In this document: in pieces, positions 7,002 to 12,964 of the stretch
Layout: each line of letters opens with the position of its first letter
Numbering within the stretch: position 1 is the stretch's first letter
NCBI GenBank assembly: GCA_035574295.1
Contig: DATLYX010000110.1
Coordinates: 1-12,964 of the forward strand
DNA: 12,964 bases
From: PNAI01 sp035574295
GTDB lineage: Bacteria > Pseudomonadota > Alphaproteobacteria > Rhizobiales > Xanthobacteraceae
Direction of reading: 5' to 3'
Notes under the pieces: generated by a model
Database searches by the model: none
Told to the model about the DNA's origin: nothing
What the model saw: the letters and a program-made list of their open reading frames with translations, nothing else
Made by a program: the position numbers and the translations under genes

Positions 7002-7172
7002 GCGCCTATAACGGCCCTGCGTCGCCCCGTCCCGTCAAGTTGAAAGTTTCTCCCAAAAGCAGGGGATCGCACATGCGCGACACGGCGAAGCCGCCACTCT
7101 TGCGGCCCCGGACCAGCGGTGCGGTGCAGACCCCGGACCGCCGGGGCAGCTTCCTTCAGGGGGATCAAAGCA
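7002..7172 (-). other. ispH-thrB spacer
   Basis: A 171-bp gap between ispH and thrB with no convincing gene. Read toward thrB it has a -35 like TTGACG (7038-7033) and a TTATAG (7011-7006), but they are 21 bp apart, too far for a standard promoter. Whether thrB-rnhA is transcribed with ispH or separately is therefore open. Confidence 0.35.
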
Positions 7173-8156
7173 TCAATCCGCCGCCGCGTTTTCCCGCAAC
7201 CCGCGCGGTAGGGGAAAGAACACGTTCTCCTCCGCGGCCGATACGCTATCCACGCTCACGACAAAACGCTTCGCAAAAGCGTCGATGATTTCCTCCACCA
7301 GCACCTCCGGCGCCGACGCCCCCGCCGTGATGCCGAGGCTTTTGATCGCGCCGAACCGCGCCCAGTCGATGTCGGCCGCGCGCTCGACCAGCGCCACCGT
7401 CCGGCAGCCTGCGCGTTCGGCAACCTCTTTGAGCCGCTGCGAGTTCGACGAATTCGGCGCCCCCACCACGATCATGGCCTCGACCTGCGGCGCCACGCGC
7501 TTGACCGCCTCCTGCCGGTTGGTGGTGGCGTAGCAGATGTCCTCCTTGTGCGGCTCCGCGATCGCCGGAAATCGCTTCTTGAGCAGCGCCACGATTTCCG
7601 CGGTGTCGTCCACCGACAGCGTGGTCTGCGTCACGTAGGCGAGCTTTTGCGGATCGCGCGGTGTGAACGCCGCGGCGTCCGCAAGCGTCTCGATCAACGC
7701 AACCGCGCCTTGCGGCAGTTGTCCCATGGTGCCGACCACTTCGGGGTGGTCGCGATGTCCGATCAGCACGATCTCGCGCCCGCGCTTATGGTGAGCCTCC
7801 GCCTCGCGATGCACCTTGGTGACCAGCGGGCAGGTGGCGTCGAGCGCGAGCAGGTTGCGCTTGCGCGCCGCCTCCGGCACCGATTTCGGCACGCCGTGGG
7901 CGGAGAAGATCACCGGCGCGTCGGTGTCGGGGATTTCGTCGATCTCCTCGACGAAGACGGCACCCTTCGCCTTCAGGCCCTCTACAACGTAGCGGTTGTG
8001 CACGATCTCGTGCCGCACATAGACCGGCGGCCCGTAGCGCTTCAGCGCCTGCTCGACGCAGTCGATGGCGCGCACCACGCCGGCGCAGAAGCCGCGCGGC
8101 GAGCACAACAGCACGCGCAGCGGCGGCCGGCCCGATTGGTCGTTGTCGCTGTTCAT
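7173..8156 (-). CDS. ispH: 4-hydroxy-3-methylbut-2-enyl diphosphate reductase (IspH/LytB)
   Basis: A 327-residue iron-sulfur reductase, the last step of the MEP pathway, converting HMBPP into IPP and DMAPP. The three cluster-binding cysteines are Cys24 in SPRGFCAGV, Cys109 in LDATCPLVTK and Cys208 in EDICYATTNRQ. Substrate residues are also intact: RHEIVHN (48-54), SAHGV (85-89), HPEVVGTMGQ (137-146, with the catalytic Glu139) and GAPNSSNS. The frame is open for 88 codons further upstream, but that part has no family resemblance. Two nearby ATGs compete: 8156 (MNSDNDQ) and 8168 (MGAAMNSD). Neither has a good Shine-Dalgarno; 8156 is chosen for normal length. The gene is divergent from trcR. 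Confidence 0.96.
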   Translation of the reverse strand: MNSDNDQSGRPPLRVLLCSPRGFCAGVVRAIDCVEQALKRYGPPVYVRHEIVHNRYVVEGLKAKGAVFVEEIDEIPDTDAPVIFSAHGVPKSVPEAARKRNLLALDATCPLVTKVHREAEAHHKRGREIVLIGHRDHPEVVGTMGQLPQGAVALIETLADAAAFTPRDPQKLAYVTQTTLSVDDTAEIVALLKKRFPAIAEPHKEDICYATTNRQEAVKRVAPQVEAMIVVGAPNSSNSQRLKEVAERAGCRTVALVERAADIDWARFGAIKSLGITAGASAPEVLVEEIIDAFAKRFVVSVDSVSAAEENVFFPLPRGLRENAAAD

Positions 8157-8175
8157 CGCAGCGCCCATGATACCG

Positions 8176-8204
8176 AAATGGGACGCACGGTGCGGCCCTG
8201 TCAA
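8176..8204 (-). promoter_or_regulatory. Candidate ispH promoter
   Basis: A consensus -35 TTGACA (8204-8199 on the minus strand) is followed after 17 bp by a weak -10, CCATTT (8181-8176). This would start transcription near 8168, at or within about a dozen bases of the ispH ATGs, so the mRNA would be leaderless or nearly so. The -10 is poor; only the -35 is convincing. Confidence 0.4.
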
Positions 8205-8216
8205 GCGCGGCTCCCA

Positions 8217-8245
8217 TTGGCAAGGGCAGGGCGGGCACTTATATT
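8217..8245 (+). promoter_or_regulatory. Candidate trcR promoter
   Basis: TTGGCA (8217-8222) and TATATT (8240-8245) are separated by exactly 17 bp, a good sigma-70-type match and the best in the window. Predicted transcription starts near 8252, giving a leader of about 70 nt before the trcR ATG at 8322. Confidence 0.55.
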
Positions 8246-8321
8246 TCCGGGCATAATTCCCATCATCGCAAACGGAAGGGCTTCGTCCGAGGGGACGGGT
8301 GGAGCGGAAGAGGAGATTTTC

Positions 8322-9026
8322 ATGCAGAATGCGCCCTTGATGCCGAAGGCCACGGCGGTTTGGCTCGTCGAGAACACATCGCTCTCGTTCGAGCAGGTGG
8401 CCGACTTCTGCAAGCTGCATCCGCTCGAGGTGGCCGCCATCGCGGACGGCGACGCCGCACAGGGGATCAAGGGTCTTGACCCGATCCTCACTGGCCAGTT
8501 GACGCGCGAGGAGATTGAGAAGGGCGAGCGCGATCCCAACTACCGCCTCAAGCTCGCCGAGCCCAAGGTGAAGCTGCCGGAAGCCAAGGTGCGAAAGAAA
8601 GGGCCGCGCTACACGCCGGTCTCGCGACGCCAGGACCGGCCCAACGCCATTCTCTGGCTAGTGCGCAACCACCCTGAGCTGAAGGACAGCCAGATCATGC
8701 GGCTCGTCGGCACCACGAAATCGACCATCCAGGCGATTCGCGAGCGCACACATTGGAACGCCGCGAGCCTGACGCCCATGGACCCGGTAACGCTCGGCCT
8801 GTGCTCGCAGATCGACCTCGATCTGGAGGTGCAGCGCGCCTCCAAGGAGAAACCCGCGCCGGCGGAGAGCGGCGCCACGCTGCTGCCGGCACAGGTGACC
8901 ACCGCCCCGCGCGAAGAGGAGAAACCCGTGCCGCCGGCCAAGCCCAAGGAAGATCTGGACGTCGATGCCGTGTTTGCCAAGCTCAAGCAGCTTGGCGGCA
9001 AAAGCGAGGAGAAGGAGAGCGAGTAG
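8322..9026 (+). CDS. trcR: Cell cycle transcriptional regulator TrcR family protein (DUF1013)
   Basis: A 234-residue protein of the alphaproteobacterial DUF1013/TrcR family. Residues 8-60 (MPKATAVWLVENTSLSFEQV...IKGLDPI) form one helix-turn-helix-like unit. Residues about 106-147, with RPNAILWLVRNHPELKDSQI and LVGTTKSTIQAIRERTHWN, form a second. A basic linker lies between them (81-105), and a Pro/Glu/Lys-rich, probably disordered tail (175-210) leads to a short amphipathic end, DLDVDAVFAKLKQLGG. The family is annotated as a cell-cycle transcription regulator; direct DNA binding here is inferred from the helix pattern. AGGAG (8310-8314) before the ATG fixes the start; the frame runs open far upstream over the ispH antisense, which is not coding. 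It is transcribed divergently from ispH. Confidence 0.9.
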   Translation: MQNAPLMPKATAVWLVENTSLSFEQVADFCKLHPLEVAAIADGDAAQGIKGLDPILTGQLTREEIEKGERDPNYRLKLAEPKVKLPEAKVRKKGPRYTPVSRRQDRPNAILWLVRNHPELKDSQIMRLVGTTKSTIQAIRERTHWNAASLTPMDPVTLGLCSQIDLDLEVQRASKEKPAPAESGATLLPAQVTTAPREEEKPVPPAKPKEDLDVDAVFAKLKQLGGKSEEKESE

Positions 9027-9127
9027 CGGTTTCGGCCGCCTCATGCTGGCGACCGTGCGAAGCAGGCAACTCGACCCATGAGAACGGCGCAAACCTCAAT
9101 GCGGTGCCTTGATCCGCGGCACAATCC
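9027..9127. other. Spacer between convergent trcR and NrtS-like genes
   Basis: A 101-bp gap with only a weak 5-bp pairing (GTGCC 9104-9108 / GGCAC 9118-9122). No strong terminator is visible for either gene. Confidence 0.3.
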
Positions 9128-9358
9128 TCACGTTGACACCCGCGAAAACTGGAACGAAACCGCGCCGTAGGTGCTCACCGCGTAAGGCACGGCATAGGTC
9201 AAGGCGATCTTGGTCCAGTTGATCGCCGCCGCTGCCCACAGAACATCGCCCTGATTGATCAGATTGAGGATGGTTCCGACGATCAGTGCCACATACAGCG
9301 ATCGCCGCGGCACGCCATTCGATACGGCACAGCGGTATGCTATTTTCCACTTCGACAT
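9128..9358 (-). CDS. NrtS-like small two-TM membrane protein (putative nitrate/nitrite transporter family)
   Basis: A 76-residue integral membrane protein with two hydrophobic helices, about 20-43 and 48-70. The two conserved blocks VGTILNLINQGD (27-38) and LTYAVPYAVSTYGA (53-66) match what I recognise as the NrtS family, described as small nitrate/nitrite transporters that must oligomerise to form a path. Polar Asn, Gln, Asp, Tyr and Ser within the helices fit a pore. GAGGA before the ATG supports the start. It is the last gene of the DUF1326-DUF2182 cassette, 69 bp after DUF2182 in the same direction. No nitrate or nitrite reductase gene is in the window, so the substrate is uncertain; the family name comes from sequence recognition only. 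Confidence 0.75.
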   Translation of the reverse strand: MSKWKIAYRCAVSNGVPRRSLYVALIVGTILNLINQGDVLWAAAAINWTKIALTYAVPYAVSTYGAVSFQFSRVST

Positions 9359-9427
9359 GGGAGTCCTCGGGGTCGTCTTTCCGTGAGTTGCTGATGTTGA
9401 GCATGCCGCTCGCCCGCCGGCTTTCGC

Positions 9428-10246
9428 TCAAGCCGGCCGCGTCGCCAGAAGCCAAAGACCGGCGAGCAGGAAGCAAGCCCCGGCCACCCGCGAGATCAAG
9501 CGGCCCGCAGGGACGACTTTTTCGATCAGCACGAAAACTGCAATTGCGGCAATCCACAACACATTCATCACCCCGCCGACGAACAACAGTGCCATCAACG
9601 TCCAGCAACAGCCGACGCAGTAAGCGCCGTGCCGAATGCCGAGTGCAAACGAACCTGCCGCGTCACCTCGGAATCCCCCATGGTTCTGGATGAACTGCCA
9701 CGGCGCCTGGCAATGCCCCAGGCACACGTCCTTCAGCGGTGACCATTGATAGAGACCGGCGGCGATAAGGATGATCCCCCCGAAAATGTGGCTCGCACTC
9801 TGCATCATAGGCGTGAGTAGAGCCGCGCGGTCGAGCGCCCATTGCGCAATCGTTGCGGCGAGCGCGAAGCCGGTCCAGGCCAGAAGATATCCGGCGGCAA
9901 ACCACGCGGTGGGCACAAAGGGTTTGTCCTGCGCCGCGGCCTGTCGTCCGACCCGCGCGTAAAGCAGAATCATGGGCGCGGCCGATGGCGTCATCATGCC
10001 GATCATCATGACCGTCCACATGATGAACACGAAGCCGGCTTCCACCACTCCCCACGGTTCGATTGCCGGCACCATCAGGTCCAGACCGGGAATCATGCGA
10101 TAGCCGGTCATGTCCATGCCGCCCATGCGCATGGAGTCCGCAAGCCACACGGTGTAGGCCCAGGCAGTCGAGGCAAGAAGAATGAGAGCGGCGGTCACGA
10201 CCACGCGATCGCGCCGCAGCACGCGATCAAGAGCGGTCTCGATCAT
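9428..10246 (-). CDS. DUF2182 polytopic membrane protein (predicted metal-binding)
   Basis: A 272-residue inner-membrane protein with about six or seven hydrophobic segments (near 17-36, 68-95, 113-135, 150-166, 207-224, 226-243 and 252-268). It matches the DUF2182 (PF09948, predicted metal-binding integral membrane protein) pattern. The first external loop is Met-rich (MRMGGMDMTGYRM, 39-51) and the second segment carries MWTVMMIGMMTPSAAPM. Cysteines cluster in CLGHC (175-179) after a GLYQWSPLKD block, and in GAYCVGCCWTLM (Cys210, 213, 214). Met and Cys ligands facing a membrane suggest soft-metal (copper-like) handling; this is inference. The ATG is 5 bp after the DUF1326 stop, with no Shine-Dalgarno, so translation is probably coupled to DUF1326. 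DUF1326 and DUF2182 are known frequent neighbours. Confidence 0.88.
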   Translation of the reverse strand: MIETALDRVLRRDRVVVTAALILLASTAWAYTVWLADSMRMGGMDMTGYRMIPGLDLMVPAIEPWGVVEAGFVFIMWTVMMIGMMTPSAAPMILLYARVGRQAAAQDKPFVPTAWFAAGYLLAWTGFALAATIAQWALDRAALLTPMMQSASHIFGGIILIAAGLYQWSPLKDVCLGHCQAPWQFIQNHGGFRGDAAGSFALGIRHGAYCVGCCWTLMALLFVGGVMNVLWIAAIAVFVLIEKVVPAGRLISRVAGACFLLAGLWLLATRPA

Positions 10247-10251
10247 GGCGA

Positions 10252-10887
10252 TCAGCGTACGAGTCCGCTTTGCGTCATGTGCAACTGGGCAAAATGCGCG
10301 TGCGAATCTTCGAGCCTGAGCGGAATCGCGCCCGATGTGCTGGCCCAGCCGCGCCCGGCCTCCGCCAACGTATACTCGAATCCCGCCGGAAGATCGATGC
10401 GGGCGCGATGTGCGGCTCCGGTCACCGGGTTGAGAATTGGCTCGCCGCGCGCCTCAACTAGCCCCGGCACCTTGAGAGTGGCCTTGCGACCGTCGACGTC
10501 GACGCTGAATTCGATTTTGGTGAACACCGGATCGTGGACTTTTTCATATGTTGTAGAAAAGACCTGGAAGAACGTGGCGCCGGGTTCGGTATCCAGACCG
10601 CTCATGATCCGAAGCAGGGCGGCGCGCTGCTCGGGCGTGGCGCGCTCATCGACGATCGGGATGATCTGACCCTTGCCTTCGTGAATCGCCCCCGGCCACG
10701 CCGCGATGGCTGCGATTTTGAGGCCGTCCAGTCGCGTTGCGCCATGATGGCCCTCCTCGATGTCGATTCCGATCACCGCTTGACAATTGCCATGCGTCGG
10801 GCGGGCGTTGAACTGGCAGGGACAGCCGTAGTCGCAGTTGCAATGCACGAATTCGCGCCCCCGAATTGTCCATTTGGTGTCCGTCAT
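10252..10887 (-). CDS. DUF1326 cysteine-motif protein
   Basis: A 211-residue protein of the DUF1326 (PF07040) family, with no signal peptide or membrane segment, so presumably cytosolic. The N-terminus has the family's conserved metal- or thiol-type motif HCNCDYGCPCQF (His15; Cys16, 18, 22, 24), followed by Cys35 and a His-containing GIDIEEGHHG region. The remainder is a soluble beta-rich domain ending in DSHAHFAQLHMTQSGL. No enzymatic function is known to me; binding a metal and handing it to the DUF2182 membrane partner is a reasonable hypothesis. A strong Shine-Dalgarno (GGGAGGAAG) fixes the ATG at 10887; an in-frame extension to 11019 lacks support. It is the first gene of a three-gene minus-strand unit with DUF2182 and the NrtS-like gene. 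Confidence 0.9.
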   Translation of the reverse strand: MTDTKWTIRGREFVHCNCDYGCPCQFNARPTHGNCQAVIGIDIEEGHHGATRLDGLKIAAIAAWPGAIHEGKGQIIPIVDERATPEQRAALLRIMSGLDTEPGATFFQVFSTTYEKVHDPVFTKIEFSVDVDGRKATLKVPGLVEARGEPILNPVTGAAHRARIDLPAGFEYTLAEAGRGWASTSGAIPLRLEDSHAHFAQLHMTQSGLVR

Positions 10888-10930
10888 GGCATCTTCCTCC
10901 CTATGCTGGAGTGTTGAGCGGGGTCGCGCC

Positions 10931-10959
10931 ATTCCATGCCTCCCGTTGGCCGCGGTCAA
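10931..10959 (-). promoter_or_regulatory. Candidate promoter of the DUF1326-DUF2182-NrtS-like unit
   Basis: TTGACC (10959-10954, minus strand) and TGGAAT (10936-10931) are spaced by 17 bp in the 128-bp gap upstream of DUF1326. The -35 is good and the -10 fair (four of six). The predicted leader is about 35-40 nt. Confidence 0.35.
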
Positions 10960-11015
10960 GACGCAATCTGGGTTCAATCTCGCTGCCCCGGTTGGCCTTG
11001 GGCAAGCTTTCAGCC

Positions 11016-11471
11016 TCACCGTCGCGGCTGCCAGCGCATGCGGTTGACCTGCAGCCCCGACGTCGGGTTCACATCTTCTCCGACATAGCGAAAGCCGTGC
11101 TTTTCGTAGAAGCGGATGGCGCGGGCGTTGTCCTTGTTCACCAGAAGGTCAAGGTGCTTGGGCGACAGCCGTTTCGCCTCATCCATTAGCACCCCGGCGA
11201 TTTCAGTGCCCCAAAGCTCGGGCGCAACCACCAATTGATCAAGATAGCCGGTTTTTTGGTCAACCGTGACGAAGCCGGCCAGCGCCCCCTCATGTATGGC
11301 CACTGTGATGGTGGCCGTGGGCACCAGCTCCTGGCGCCAGCGCTCGCGCCACCAGTCCACGCGCTTTGCGAAGTCGATATTCGGATAGGCGACCTGCCAC
11401 GTGCGCCGCCACAGTTCGATCGCCGCCGCCTCGTCGGCCGGCTGATAGGGACGCAGGACGACCTTGCTCAC
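11016..11471 (-). CDS. GNAT family N-acetyltransferase
   Basis: A 151-residue single-domain GNAT protein, transferring acetyl from acetyl-CoA to an unknown amine or protein N-terminus. The opening VVLRPYQPADEAAAIELWRR is the usual GNAT first strand and helix. Motif A is YLDQLVVAPELWGTEIAGVLM (76-96), where the CoA-binding Q/RxxGxG/A loop is weak (ELWGTEIA). Motif B is NARAIRFYEKHGFRYVGE (115-132), which is canonical. The start is GTG overlapping the upstream stop as GTGA, so it is translationally coupled to the OmpA/MotB-like gene. This might mean it acts on that complex, but coupling is also common for unrelated genes. No substrate can be named. Confidence 0.88.
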   Translation of the reverse strand: MSKVVLRPYQPADEAAAIELWRRTWQVAYPNIDFAKRVDWWRERWRQELVPTATITVAIHEGALAGFVTVDQKTGYLDQLVVAPELWGTEIAGVLMDEAKRLSPKHLDLLVNKDNARAIRFYEKHGFRYVGEDVNPTSGLQVNRMRWQPRR

Positions 11472-12493
11472 CGCTCGGTCAGCTTCAGCTCGATGCGCCG
11501 GTTGCGCGCGTAGGCCTCCTCGCTCGCGCCGGGATCGATGGGCTGGAACTCGCCGAAGCCGGCCGCCACGAGGCGCTGCGGGGAGATCCCTTTACTGATG
11601 AGATATTGCACCACCGAGATCGAGCGCGCCGCCGACAGTTCCCAGTTGGATTTGAAGGTCGCCCCCGACACCGGCCGCACGTCGGTATGGCCGTCCACGC
11701 GCAGCACCCAGGCGATTTCCGCCGGGATCTGCTGCTCGAGTTCGCTGACGGCGGTGGCGATCTTGTCGAGCTCGGCGCGGCCTTCCGGTTTGATCACCGC
11801 CTGCCCGGTGTCGAAGAACACCTCCGAGGGAAACACGAACCGGTCGCCGACCACGCGGATGTCCGGTCGGTTGCCCAGGATCGCGTTCAGTCGGCCGAAG
11901 AAGTCCGACCGGTACCGCTGCAACTCCTGCACCCGTTGCGCCAGCGCGAGATTGAGCCGCGCGCCGAGATCGAGGATGCGCGCCTGCGATTCCTTGTCGC
12001 GCGCCTCCGCCGCCTCCAGCGCCTGTTCGAGTGCGGCGAGCTGCCGCCTGAGTGCTGCGACCTGCTGATTCAGCAGCTCCACCTGCGCCAGCGCGCGCAG
12101 CGCCTTTTCCGATTCCGCGTCGAGTTGCTTGGCGAGCTCGGTGACCTTGCCCTGGGCGGTGGCCGCCCCGCTTCCCAGCTCCTCGTATAGGCCCTTGTAG
12201 CGGTTGCGCTCGCCTTCGGTGGCGGCGAGCGTGGCGCGCAGTTGCGCCATCTGCTCCTCGATCGTGATCTTGGCCGCCTGTTCCATCGACAGCATGTCGG
12301 TGAGCTGCGCGATGCGCGCGGTCAGCCGTTGCAATGCGGTATCTTTGCCGGTCACCTCCTGCGAGAGGTAGAACTGCACGATGACGAACACCGTGAGCAG
12401 GAAGATGATGGCGAGGATCAGCGTCGACAGCGCGTCGACGAAGCCGGGCCAGTAATCCACGCCGCGTTCGCGGCGTGCGCGCGACAGTGCCAT
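11468..12493 (-). CDS. OmpA/MotB-like peptidoglycan-binding protein with long coiled coil
   Basis: A 341-residue inner-membrane-anchored protein. One TM helix lies at about 19-45, preceded by DYWPGFVD; Asp20 is placed where MotB/TolR/ExbD proteins keep their proton-carrying Asp. A long periplasmic coiled coil spans about 50-195. An OmpA-family domain covers about 215-340, with VFPSEVFFDTGQAVIKP (220-236), the peptidoglycan-binding DGHTDVRPV (Asp271), WELSAARS (Arg290) and ARNRRIELKL. It should pair with the MotA/TolQ-like product of the preceding gene to form a proton-driven stator or energiser reaching peptidoglycan. The ATG at 12493 has AGGTGA upstream and lies 4 nt after the neighbour's stop; the GTG at 12517 overlaps that gene and is less likely. 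It is not a flagellar locus in this window, so a true motB assignment is unsafe. Confidence 0.9.
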   Translation of the reverse strand: MALSRARRERGVDYWPGFVDALSTLILAIIFLLTVFVIVQFYLSQEVTGKDTALQRLTARIAQLTDMLSMEQAAKITIEEQMAQLRATLAATEGERNRYKGLYEELGSGAATAQGKVTELAKQLDAESEKALRALAQVELLNQQVAALRRQLAALEQALEAAEARDKESQARILDLGARLNLALAQRVQELQRYRSDFFGRLNAILGNRPDIRVVGDRFVFPSEVFFDTGQAVIKPEGRAELDKIATAVSELEQQIPAEIAWVLRVDGHTDVRPVSGATFKSNWELSAARSISVVQYLISKGISPQRLVAAGFGEFQPIDPGASEEAYARNRRIELKLTER

Positions 12494-12497
12494 TGCT

Positions 12498-12964
12498 TCA
12501 CCTGTGTACGCTCTCACTCATGAGGTGTTCGAGTAGCCTCCGGATCTCGCGATGCTGCTCGGCCTGCGCGTCGGCCCAATCGCGGATCATCTGCTGTTCC
12601 GCGCGCATGTGATGCACCAGCCCCTGAATTGCTTCGGCGAGATTGGCCATGGCGTTGGTCGCCCGGTTTGATCCGGCCTCCGCGATCGCCTCGCGCAGCC
12701 GCTCGATCGCCACCCGCAGCTCGGCGCCGACGTTCGGTCCGCCGTTCTCGCCGTTGAGCGTGGCGCCGTCGCCGCCGAATTCGCGCACGGTCGTCGCCAG
12801 CCAGTCCTCGAGGTCGGTGTGGAATCGGTTCTGCGCTTGGCTGGTCTGCAGGTCGAGGAATCCCAACACCAGTGCGCCGGCCAGGCCGAACAGCGACGAC
12901 GAGAACGAAATCCCCATGCCGGACAGCGGTGCCGCAAGCCCCTCCTTGAGCGTGTCGAACACCG
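12498..12964 (-). CDS. MotA/TolQ/ExbB-like proton channel subunit (5'-partial, cut by window end)
   Basis: The C-terminal 154 or so residues of a gene that runs in from beyond the window end. It begins in FDTLKEGLAAPLSGMGISFS, the conserved part of the MotA/TolQ/ExbB proton channel family before and inside the last TM helix (about 15-38, GISFSSSLFGLAGALVLGFLDL). After this come about 110 cytoplasmic residues, mostly helical and charged with a Gly/Asn-rich break at 63-78, ending in EQQMIRDWADAQAEQHREIRRLLEHLM. The cytosolic tail is longer than in TolQ or ExbB. The partner OmpA/MotB-like gene starts 4 nt downstream. The GTG at 12962 is an internal Val codon, not a start. The membrane N-terminal half is not visible. 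Confidence 0.85.
   Translation of the reverse strand, partial: VFDTLKEGLAAPLSGMGISFSSSLFGLAGALVLGFLDLQTSQAQNRFHTDLEDWLATTVREFGGDGATLNGENGGPNVGAELRVAIERLREAIAEAGSNRATNAMANLAEAIQGLVHHMRAEQQMIRDWADAQAEQHREIRRLLEHLMSESVHR

Noticed and set aside
6291..7043. Long open frame antisense to thrB
   Set aside because: The composition (Arg/His/Gln/Ala-rich, no fold pattern) is that of a high-GC shadow frame; thrB on the other strand has all kinase motifs.
7002..7172. Riboswitch or attenuator (leader peptide) before thrB
   Set aside because: No run of Thr/Ile codons in a short frame and no terminator-antiterminator pair could be seen.
7548..8321. N-terminal extension of trcR by 258 codons
   Set aside because: It runs antisense to ispH with shadow-like composition; the AGGAG site and family start fix the ATG at 8322.
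8157..8420. N-terminal extension of ispH by 88 codons
   Set aside because: It covers the divergent promoter region and the trcR start, and has no IspH similarity.
9096..9608. Alternative minus-strand frame overlapping the NrtS-like gene and the DUF2182 end
   Set aside because: No fold or membrane pattern, no ribosome-binding site, and it overlaps two better-supported genes in other frames.
9842..10669. Long plus-strand frame over DUF2182/DUF1326
   Set aside because: His/Gly/Arg-rich shadow composition; both minus-strand genes have clear family motifs and a good ribosome-binding site.
11366..12190. Long plus-strand frame over the GNAT and OmpA-like genes
   Set aside because: Antisense to a coiled-coil/OmpA gene; Arg/Leu/Glu-rich shadow without recognisable domains.
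11468..12964. Zorya-type anti-phage system (ZorA/ZorB are MotA/OmpA-like)
   Set aside because: The gene following the pair is a GNAT, not ZorC/ZorD/ZorE; the long coiled coil is in the OmpA partner rather than in a long MotA tail. The upstream side is not visible, so this is rejected on present evidence only.

Overview
The window is high-GC bacterial chromosome, very probably from an alphaproteobacterium of the order Hyphomicrobiales (Rhizobiales). The indications are a TrcR/DUF1013 cell-cycle regulator, the linked ispH-thrB-rnhA genes with an APH-type homoserine kinase, a YqgE/AlgH protein, and a MotA/TolQ-like plus OmpA/MotB-like gene pair with Rhizobiales-style sequence. No mobile element, CRISPR array, tRNA or rRNA is visible, and coding density is high. 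The genus cannot be fixed from the sequence alone.

Layout, left to right. (1) 2-2176 (+): C-terminal part of a membrane c-di-GMP enzyme (membrane segments-PAS-degenerate GGDEF-intact EAL), cut by the window edge. (2) 2399-3019 (+): a secreted DUF1080 (3-keto-disaccharide hydrolase-like) protein. It converges on yqgE/algH (3138-3755, -) with a perfect 12-bp hairpin between them. (3) 3863-5554 (+): a redox/envelope group made of an orphan DsbD N-terminal-domain protein, a one-cysteine Prx5-type peroxiredoxin and a small secreted four-cysteine protein. (4) 5539-8156 (-): ispH, thrB and rnhA, in that transcription order. thrB and rnhA overlap by 4 nt, and rnhA overlaps the small secreted gene tail to tail. 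(5) 8322-9026 (+): trcR, divergent from ispH, with nearly back-to-back promoter elements. (6) 9128-10887 (-): a compact cassette of DUF1326, DUF2182 and an NrtS-like two-TM protein, rich in Cys and Met and less GC-rich than its flanks by eye. (7) 11016-12964 (-): a MotA/TolQ-like channel subunit (cut by the window edge), an OmpA/MotB-like coiled-coil protein and a GNAT acetyltransferase, tightly coupled.

How the genes may work together. The housekeeping part covers isoprenoid precursor synthesis (IspH), threonine synthesis (ThrB), RNA:DNA hybrid removal (RNase HI) and cell-cycle transcription (TrcR). The MotA/OmpA pair looks like a proton-driven motor or energiser spanning inner membrane to peptidoglycan. 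The DsbD-N protein and peroxiredoxin suggest thiol or peroxide handling, but only by adjacency. The least explained item is the DUF1326-DUF2182-NrtS-like cassette: a cytosolic Cys-motif protein, a polytopic Cys/Met membrane protein and a small transporter-like protein. It is the best candidate here for an undescribed metal-, redox- or anion-linked membrane system. Nothing in the window proves such a role.
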